Below are positions 49,065-54,714 of a stretch of 54,714 nucleotides of DNA, one piece after another. The DNA is from Gammaproteobacteria bacterium (lineage in GTDB: Bacteria > Pseudomonadota > Gammaproteobacteria > Arenicellales > JAJDZL01), in contig JAJDXD010000063.1 of assembly GCA_022823405.1 (NCBI GenBank), positions 1 through 54,714 of the forward strand. Reading direction: 5' to 3'. The position numbers and the translations under genes were made by a program. Numbering within the stretch: the stretch's first letter is position 1; every line of letters starts with the position of its first letter. The notes under the pieces are model-generated. The model had not been told where the DNA came from and searched no databases. It worked only from the letters and a program-made list of their open reading frames with translations.

Positions 49065-49274
49065 TTATTTGGAATCATACAGGATATTGGCTGCATTGCC
49101 GTTTAGGGCGATTTGTACCGCGGCCAGTGAGTTATATCCTTGATAGAACATTGTCTACAGATAGCTCGAGATGCGGCAGTAAGCCTGCGTATGGTCTACA
49201 TTTCTGAACGTACCGCTGACGCGTTGTTTGATCTTCGCCATCCGGATGTTCCGTTCACAACGATTCACTGCAAC
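49065..49274 (-). pseudogene. IS66-type transposase, C-terminal relic
   Basis: A 70-codon frame read on the minus strand: VNRCERNIRMAKIKQRVSGT, then a TYCRI-like stretch (QAYCRISSYL), an in-frame TAG at 49157-49155, and YNSLAAVQIALNGNA, ending at TAA 49065. It follows the IS66 transposase C-terminus (family NNxAERDIRMVKVKQKxSG...FCRIRSYxST). Everything before the NRCER segment is missing: the relic starts two bases after the higA stop codon, so the junction probably marks an old insertion or deletion. No terminal inverted repeats were recognised. Confidence 0.7.
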
Positions 49275-49276
49275 TC

Positions 49277-49564
49277 CTACACAGTTTTGAATTTCCGCAC
49301 TTCAAAATTTTTCTTGAGTTGCTGCACATGCCATAGGTCGTACTGCATCTGCTGTTGTAACCAGCTTTCCGGACTACCTCCAAACCCTTGAGACAATCGG
49401 ATGGCCATCTCTGTTGATACTTTCATACGACCGTTGAGTAGCATGGAGAGTGTGTTGCGCGAGACACCGAGCCCTTTGGCAGCCTCCGCTACAGTAAGTC
49501 CCAAGGGTTCAAGACACTGACGCCTGACGACATTGCCAGGATGGGGTGGGTTGTGCATCAACAT
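49277..49564 (-). CDS. higA: HigA-family antitoxin (XRE-type HTH)
   Basis: A 95-residue protein starting near [20 protein letters not shown], with the helix-turn-helix [19 protein letters not shown], then [20 protein letters not shown], the standard HigA pattern. HigA neutralises the HigB mRNA endonuclease and represses its own operon. GGAGG lies seven bases before the ATG. It follows the higB-like frame by 17 bases, in the toxin-first order typical of hig modules. Confidence 0.92.
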   Translation of the reverse strand: MLMHNPPHPGNVVRRQCLEPLGLTVAEAAKGLGVSRNTLSMLLNGRMKVSTEMAIRLSQGFGGSPESWLQQQMQYDLWHVQQLKKNFEVRKFKTV

Positions 49565-49581
49565 ATCTTCTCCTCCAATTT

Positions 49582-49773
49582 CTAGTGATAATCCAGATAA
49601 TTAACACCAAATGCATCACCTTCGTCAAAATGAAAAATTATCCGCTTGTTGGCTCGCACCGTAACAGCCCAGCAATTTGCAAATTCGCCCTTCAAACGAT
49701 GTAAATTGAAACCAGGCAGGTTCATGTCTTCTGGTGTGACAGCCGCATTCAACCGTGCAAAGATGTCGCACAC
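49582..49773 (-). CDS. higB: HigB-family toxin, 5' end eroded (probably truncated)
   Basis: The C-terminal two-thirds of a HigB/RelE-fold ribonuclease are clear: [46 protein letters not shown] and the ending NYLDYH. The first start codon in this frame is GTG 49773, giving only 63 residues against about 92. HigB-like sequence continues upstream as [19 protein letters not shown], up to 49839, where TGA precedes ATC in place of a start, and about five residues normally found before RFFE are missing. Either the toxin lost its start or a rare start is used. The residue usually W before RI is K. The antitoxin gene is intact. Confidence 0.7.
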   Translation of the reverse strand: MCDIFARLNAAVTPEDMNLPGFNLHRLKGEFANCWAVTVRANKRIIFHFDEGDAFGVNYLDYH

Positions 49774-49929
49774 TTTTTCTCGGCGGTCAGCACAAATTCG
49801 GCTTTCGTCTCCCTGTTCGAAAAATCGTCTAAAATCGATTCAGGGGGAAGTTGTTTCGGGTGTACATAGAAAGGTTGCTATGACCCAGAGAGTTTTCCGT
49901 TGATGATTTTCTGTGTGAAGAACGGGATA

Positions 49930-51249
49930 TCAATTTGATGCTGATTTGTCTTGTCGTCGCAGATTTTCCATGTACTCCTTAATTCGTTTCTCAACTCCAC
50001 GTTCAACGGGTTTGTAATAGTGTTTTCTCTCCATTTCGGCAGGAAAATAGTTTTCACCATGTGCATAGCCACCTTGTTCATCATGTGCGTATCGATAATT
50101 GGCTCCATATCCCAAATCTTTCATCATGCGGGTTGGGGCATTTCTCAGATGCATTGGAACCTCTAGACTACCGTGAGTTTTGGCATCTTCGCTTGCCAGA
50201 TTAAAGGCTGAGTAAACAGCATTGCTCTTAGGACAGCAGGCTAGGTACACAACGGCTTGCGCGATCGCCAATTCACCTTCGGGTGATCCTAACCTATGGT
50301 ATGTATCCCAGGCATTCAATGCTACATTGAGAGCATTTGGATCGGCATTACCAATATCTTCACTTGCAATTCGAACGACTCTTCTTGCGACATAAAGGGG
50401 GTCGCACCCGCCAGTAAACATGCGTGCCAGCCAGTAGAGTGAAGCATCCGGATCGGAGCCTCGTACAGACTTGTGCATCGCAGAGATCAACTCAAAGAAG
50501 GTATCACCCCGCTTGTCAAAGCGCGAGAGTGGCTGCCCGGCAATTTCTGCTGCCAGATTGGCATTTACCTTATTTGCTCCTTGAGCTTGAACTAAGCTCG
50601 CGGCAACTTCAATGAAATTCAGAACTCTACGTGCATCCCCGCCAGCACATTGGGCTAATATTTCCCGTGCCTCATCCGAAATGTCAAAATCAGGTGGTAG
50701 AAAATTGGAACCCAATTGGATACTACGATCGATAATCTTCTGCAAATCATCCAGCTCGAGTTTCCTGAGTACATAGACCTTAAGTCGAGACAGCAATGCA
50801 CCGTTTAATTCAAATCCTGGATTTTCTGTCGTCGCACCGATAAAGATCAAATCTCCACACTCAATATGCGGTAGAAATGCATCCTGCTGTGATTTGTTGA
50901 AACGATGGACTTCATCGACAAACAGTACTGTCGCCCTATTTTCCCGCCTAGCCTTCTGTCCTTCGGTAATCGCTTGCCGAATATCCTTGATTCCGCTTTC
51001 AACAGCGGATAGCGTCAATAGTTGAGCTTCAAATTCATTCGAAATAATGCGCGCTAGAGTCGTTTTGCCGCTGCCAGGAGGACCCCAAAACACCATGGAA
51101 TGAGGGACTTTGTTTTTGACTGCCGCCCGGAGAGGTTTGCCGGGTGCTAATATATGGTCCTGACCATATACATCGTCGAGGATTTCTGGTCTCATTAACT
51201 CCGCTAAAGGAGTTAGCGCCAAACTATCTTGAGAACTGGAATTTTCCAA
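49930..51249 (-). CDS. rarA: Replication-associated recombination protein A
   Basis: RarA (MgsA) is a clamp-loader-like AAA+ ATPase acting at stalled replication forks. The 439-residue protein has Walker A GPPGSGKT (56-63), Walker B LFVDEVHRF (D112, E113), sensor 1 GATTENP, and the C-terminal tetramerisation part ending with the GYANYRYAHDE and YKPVERGVEKRIKEY segments. The start is TTG 51249, without a clear ribosome binding site; it agrees with the E. coli length. The ftsK-lolA-rarA order is conserved in gammaproteobacteria. Confidence 0.96.
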   Translation of the reverse strand: MENSSSQDSLALTPLAELMRPEILDDVYGQDHILAPGKPLRAAVKNKVPHSMVFWGPPGSGKTTLARIISNEFEAQLLTLSAVESGIKDIRQAITEGQKARRENRATVLFVDEVHRFNKSQQDAFLPHIECGDLIFIGATTENPGFELNGALLSRLKVYVLRKLELDDLQKIIDRSIQLGSNFLPPDFDISDEAREILAQCAGGDARRVLNFIEVAASLVQAQGANKVNANLAAEIAGQPLSRFDKRGDTFFELISAMHKSVRGSDPDASLYWLARMFTGGCDPLYVARRVVRIASEDIGNADPNALNVALNAWDTYHRLGSPEGELAIAQAVVYLACCPKSNAVYSAFNLASEDAKTHGSLEVPMHLRNAPTRMMKDLGYGANYRYAHDEQGGYAHGENYFPAEMERKHYYKPVERGVEKRIKEYMENLRRQDKSASN

Positions 51250-51258
51250 AAATAGAAT

Positions 51259-51927
51259 CTATTGAGACTCGTTTGAAGTCTCCCGCGAGTCAATCAGATC
51301 TACACCTTCCGGAAGTTCAAACTGAAATACTTTGTCTTGGAAATCGCTTCCAAGTACAACATCAAACATTTGAATTCGAGTGGTATCTCCCAGAGCGTCC
51401 AATATTTCCATTGTTCTCAAGGTAATTTCATCGAATCCCAATCGCATCGATTCAAACTGAGAGGTTTCCTGGTCAATGGGACTAATGGAAACCCATGCTA
51501 GTGCTCCTTGGGCACCCAAATCATCAACGAAAAATCTGTCTTCAATATTTCCTTCTCCAGTGATTATCTCTGCTGCGGTCTGATCGATAACGTCGGATAA
51601 ATTTCTGACGCTCGCCTGCTCAAGTTCAGCATCATAAACCCATACACCAGTGCCATCACTGACGATGGTTTGTTCGAACGGTTCAAAATACTCCCAGCGA
51701 AATTGATTTGGCCGGGAGAGCCACATTAGACCTGTACTTTCCTCGATTTGATTAAGCCCTTCATCCAGAATCACTTGATTGAATTCAGCAAAGTATGTAC
51801 TTTGGTTCGAGAAAAAGTTAGACATTCTTTCCAATGCGGTTGAGCCTGCTGCACCCAGTGGGACTATCAGCAGAGACAATACAACAACAATTGTTCTTAA
51901 CTTTCTACGAGATTTGAACACTTTCAA
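51259..51927 (-). CDS. lolA: Outer-membrane lipoprotein carrier protein LolA
   Basis: LolA carries lipoproteins from the LolCDE complex across the periplasm to LolB. The 222-residue product has a signal peptide (basic KSRRKLR, hydrophobic TIVVVLSLLIVPLGAAG) and the LolA core: AEFNQVILDEGLNQIEES, LSRPNQFRWEYF and VSDGTGVWVYD. The start is TTG 51927, overlapping the ftsK stop by four bases; a GTG two codons later is possible. It sits between ftsK and rarA as in other gammaproteobacteria. Confidence 0.95.
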   Translation of the reverse strand: MKVFKSRRKLRTIVVVLSLLIVPLGAAGSTALERMSNFFSNQSTYFAEFNQVILDEGLNQIEESTGLMWLSRPNQFRWEYFEPFEQTIVSDGTGVWVYDAELEQASVRNLSDVIDQTAAEIITGEGNIEDRFFVDDLGAQGALAWVSISPIDQETSQFESMRLGFDEITLRTMEILDALGDTTRIQMFDVVLGSDFQDKVFQFELPEGVDLIDSRETSNESQ

Positions 51928-54332
51928 TTATCCGGATTCGAAATCAACACATTCCGCACACCGCCACTTTGTGGAGAACTGACAACACCTTCGCTTTCCA
52001 TTGAATCAATGATTCTCGCAGCTCGGTTATAGCCAATGCGCAACTCACGTTGTATCTTTGATATTGAAGTTGTCTTTGAGCGACTGACAATGTCTAGCGC
52101 CTGCTCATACATTTCATCTACAGCCTCGCTTCCATTAGAGAAGATACCTTGCGCACTGGCTTCCCCTTCCAAAGATTCAGTTACGTTGTTGTCATAGCTT
52201 GGTTGACTATCTTGCTTAAGATGATCAACCACTCTTTTCACTTCATCATCAGACACAAAAGCACCATGGACTCGCTTAAGCGTAGAACTGCCGGGTGGAA
52301 TAAACAACATATCGCCCTTCCCGAGCAAGTGTTCTGCTCCCGTTTGATCCAATATTGTTCTGGAATCCGCATTCGACGCGACTCTGAAAGCGATTCTGGT
52401 AGGAATGTTTGCCTTTAGAACTCCGCGTATCACATCCGTCGACGGTCTCTGAGTCGCTACAATCAAATGAATTCCTGCAGCACGTGCTCTTTGTGCGATC
52501 CGAATGATCAGTTCCTCGGCCTTCTTTCCCATTACCATAATCAGGTCGGATAGTTCGTCGATCACTAGAACAATATATGGAAACAGCTTCAGTGGCTCTG
52601 CCTTTTCTGGATCATGAACGGTTGGGTCCAAAACTGGCAACCTGGATTTCTTGATGTGTTCATTGTAGTTCTCCATGTTCCGTACCCCGAGTCCCGCCAT
52701 CAATGCAAATCTTCTCTCCATCTCTGAAATGCACCAATGGAGTGCATTATTGGTCTTATTCATATCGGTAATGACAGGCGCCAGTAGATGCGGAACACCC
52801 TCATAAACGGAAAACTCAAGCATCTTCGGGTCCACCATGATCAGACGCAGTTGATCTGGGCTTGACTTAAAGAGAAAACTCAACAATATGGCATTTAGAC
52901 AAACAGACTTACCTGCACCCGTTGTACCTGCAATCAATAAGTGTGGCATTGCAGCAAGGTTTGCAACCACAGTTTGCCCGCGTATATCCTTCCCCAAGAC
53001 AATGGTTAGTGGGTGATCAGATTCTTTATACGCCTCTGATTCCAACCCATCGACCAGTCTAACCGTTTCACGAAGCTTATTCGGCACTTCCAATCCGACA
53101 TACGAAGTTCCTGGCACTTTGTCAACAACGCGTACACTCTGTACCGCTAAGGTCCGTGCGAGATCGTTCGCGAGATTAACGATTTGGATCGCTTTCACAC
53201 CAGCAGCAGGTTCAATCTCAAACTGAGTAATAACTGGACCTGGTTGTGCGTTGCGCACTGTAACTTCAACATTAAACTCACTCAGCATTGATTCAATTCT
53301 TTCGCCCATCTCAATGATCTCTTCTTGAGAATAAGCATAGGCAGAAGTCTCTGTTGGATCCAATATGGAGGTATCAGGAAATTCAGCATCTGGCGGGACT
53401 AATGATGCTTCCACCTGCGGTTCTACTCGCTGAGATGCCTTTTTATTGGGTTTGCTGCGAGGTTTTTGTGCTGGTTGTGGTCTACCACCAGAAGTATTAA
53501 TCGGTACGATTACTGGTTCTTTCCGTTGACCGAGATTCGATTTTGTCCGTCTGCTTGGAGTTTTCGCTTTTGAAACCTGACTTGTTTTGTGTGAACCCGC
53601 AATTTCTGCATTTTTTCCAAATAATGATCTTGCAGTAGATTTCGAAGCAGATCCGGATTTGCCCTTTTCTGCTAGATTCTCTGAGGTTTTTTCTTTAGGT
53701 AATTTTGAGCGTCGACTCACTCCCCCTGCAAATAGACCGAAAAATGCGAATATTGAATTTCCCGTAGTACTGAAAATTCTAAGCCAAGGGATAAGATTAC
53801 AGAATGTAGAACCAACTACAAAAATGACAACCAATAGAGCAGTAGCGTACTGAGTGTCTAGATATCTCTCAAGAAACCGCGATACTTCATACCCAGCGAT
53901 GCCTCCAATGTGATTTTGGGATTGATACGTAGCGTGGAGATTCTCCAAACCACTACCACTGAGTAAAGTAAAGACGATTCCGAATGCAAAAAGAATAATT
54001 GCATAGCTTCGCGTCGATTCGTTCCTCAGTAGCGATCTTAACCAGAACCATCCAGCGATAGCCATCACGACAGGCAACAAAAACATCGTAAATCCAAAAA
54101 CAGATCTGCCAACATCTGCCACCAATGCCCCAATACGCCCACCAGAATTTGTAATGACAGTTTCTGGAGAAGTAGAACTCCAACTCATACCTGGGTCAGA
54201 AGGAGAGTAAGTGACCAACGAGAGCATGAGCCAGGCAGATACAAACCAAAGCAGCAGAATCCCAAACATTCCGAGAGTCATTGCCAATTTGCTGGACTGG
54301 TTGAGTCTGGGTGATTTCAAAGTTTTTGGCAT
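51924..54332 (-). CDS. ftsK: DNA translocase FtsK
   Basis: FtsK pumps DNA at the division septum and activates XerCD recombination at dif. From ATG 54332 (GGGG seven bases upstream) it has 802 residues; a GTG eight codons earlier also opens the frame. It has four N-terminal membrane helices, a Pro/Lys/Ser-rich linker (about 205-330, much shorter than in E. coli), the alpha/beta domains, Walker A GTTGAGKS (about 469-476), Walker B IVLVIDEL, and the gamma winged-helix domain that reads KOPS (RELRIGYNRAARIIDSME). Confidence 0.97.
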   Translation of the reverse strand: MPKTLKSPRLNQSSKLAMTLGMFGILLLWFVSAWLMLSLVTYSPSDPGMSWSSTSPETVITNSGGRIGALVADVGRSVFGFTMFLLPVVMAIAGWFWLRSLLRNESTRSYAIILFAFGIVFTLLSGSGLENLHATYQSQNHIGGIAGYEVSRFLERYLDTQYATALLVVIFVVGSTFCNLIPWLRIFSTTGNSIFAFFGLFAGGVSRRSKLPKEKTSENLAEKGKSGSASKSTARSLFGKNAEIAGSHKTSQVSKAKTPSRRTKSNLGQRKEPVIVPINTSGGRPQPAQKPRSKPNKKASQRVEPQVEASLVPPDAEFPDTSILDPTETSAYAYSQEEIIEMGERIESMLSEFNVEVTVRNAQPGPVITQFEIEPAAGVKAIQIVNLANDLARTLAVQSVRVVDKVPGTSYVGLEVPNKLRETVRLVDGLESEAYKESDHPLTIVLGKDIRGQTVVANLAAMPHLLIAGTTGAGKSVCLNAILLSFLFKSSPDQLRLIMVDPKMLEFSVYEGVPHLLAPVITDMNKTNNALHWCISEMERRFALMAGLGVRNMENYNEHIKKSRLPVLDPTVHDPEKAEPLKLFPYIVLVIDELSDLIMVMGKKAEELIIRIAQRARAAGIHLIVATQRPSTDVIRGVLKANIPTRIAFRVASNADSRTILDQTGAEHLLGKGDMLFIPPGSSTLKRVHGAFVSDDEVKRVVDHLKQDSQPSYDNNVTESLEGEASAQGIFSNGSEAVDEMYEQALDIVSRSKTTSISKIQRELRIGYNRAARIIDSMESEGVVSSPQSGGVRNVLISNPDN

Positions 54333-54356
54333 CAGATTACCCCAAAATATATCCAC

Positions 54357-54614
54357 TTTGGGGATAGGCAGATCAATGCAGATTTAGTATGAATTTGATG
54401 CTAACAATTATAAATCAGTAGGCAACATTGCACCCTTGTCGGCCATAAATCAATTTCAAAGTTTCCTCTATATTTTGTTGATTGACTTCAAAAAATGAAG
54501 TGAAAACTCAAAATTAGTGCTGCAACAATAGCCATCAAAAGAAACCCATGAATTTCACTGAATCAAATTTGTGAGGAGTTATGCCCGAAAGTAGTGCGTG
54601 ACGGGAAGTGATCA
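54357..54614. other. Intergenic stretch between ftsK and the transposase end
   Basis: AT-rich sequence that should hold the ftsK promoter, then more GC-balanced sequence near 54570-54614 that probably belongs to the mobile element. No terminal inverted repeat could be defined, since the other end lies outside the window. Confidence 0.35.
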
Positions 54615-54714
54615 TCAAGCGGCTACCTGGTCGGTGTCATTGTAATTCAGTTCGACTCCATTCTTGAATTTCACCCCCTCGATCACTTTGCCCAGCTGCC
54701 TGAACCCGCGCAGC
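54615..54714 (-). mobile_element. C-terminal end of a transposase, probably IS256/mutator type
   Basis: A frame open from the right edge to TGA at 54615 encodes 32 residues, LRGFRQLGKVIEGVKFKNGV followed by a short polar end and QVAA. The pattern (R-G-x-x-x-L-x-x-V-I-x-G-V-x-F-x-D/N-G) resembles the C-terminus of mutator-type (IS256) transposases. The GC content is visibly higher than in ftsK and other neighbours, which fits a recent arrival. With only 32 residues the family is tentative. Confidence 0.5.

Noticed and set aside
49004..49391. Plus-strand open frames (67 and 83 codons) between serS and higA
   Set aside because: They are antisense to the IS66-type relic and to higA, whose readings are clearly supported.

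Overview
The window looks like a chromosomal segment of a gammaproteobacterium with modest GC content, probably an uncultured or poorly sampled lineage. The main evidence is gene order. The first 19 kb carry, on the minus strand, the envelope/translation macro-operon rpsB-tsf-pyrH-frr-uppS-cdsA-dxr-rseP-bamA-skp-lpxD-fabZ-lpxA-lpxB-rnhB-dnaE-accA, followed directly by tilS, which runs off the left edge. Divergent from rpsB is map-glnD-dapD. No strain or genus can be named from the sequence alone.

Layout. (1) 1-19.8 kb: the macro-operon, tightly packed with several ATGA, GTGA or TGATG overlaps; it makes the outer membrane (LpxA/B/D, BamA, Skp, RseP), isoprenoid and phospholipid precursors (Dxr, UppS, CdsA), fatty acids (AccA, FabZ), DNA (DnaE, RnhB) and translation factors (S2, EF-Ts, Frr). 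(2) 20.2-24.6 kb: map, glnD, dapD on the plus strand. (3) 24.6-28.5 kb: the minus-strand block rpsF-rpsR-rplI-dnaB-alr, convergent with dapD. (4) 28.7-36.8 kb: an accessory region. It has an enoyl-CoA hydratase family gene; two decayed hipA-type toxin-kinase relics flanking one intact gene for a wHTH + GHKL ATPase + STAS-like protein with its own near-consensus promoter; a pseudaminic/nonulosonic acid synthase (pseI) with a HAD deoxyribonucleotidase-like gene; a Gfo/Idh oxidoreductase - DegT aminotransferase - DUF192 set; and a TerB-like gene. (5) 36.8-41.6 kb: ssb - MFS transporter, divergent from uvrA. (6) 41.7-47.6 kb: the pyruvate dehydrogenase genes aceE, aceF, lpdA. (7) 47.6-54.4 kb: minus-strand serS, then an IS66-type transposase relic and a HigBA-like toxin-antitoxin pair with an eroded toxin 5' end, then ftsK-lolA-rarA. 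(8) At the right edge, the C-terminal end of a transposase that resembles the IS256/mutator type.

Two features stand out. The three-domain regulator at 30.2-31.2 kb combines, in one polypeptide, a DNA-binding domain, a GHKL ATPase and a STAS-like domain, an architecture reminiscent of an anti-sigma/anti-sigma-antagonist switch; it is the best candidate here for an undescribed system. Also, three ribosomal proteins (S2, S6, L9) all carry long acidic C-terminal tails. No tRNA, rRNA or CRISPR array was recognised by eye.
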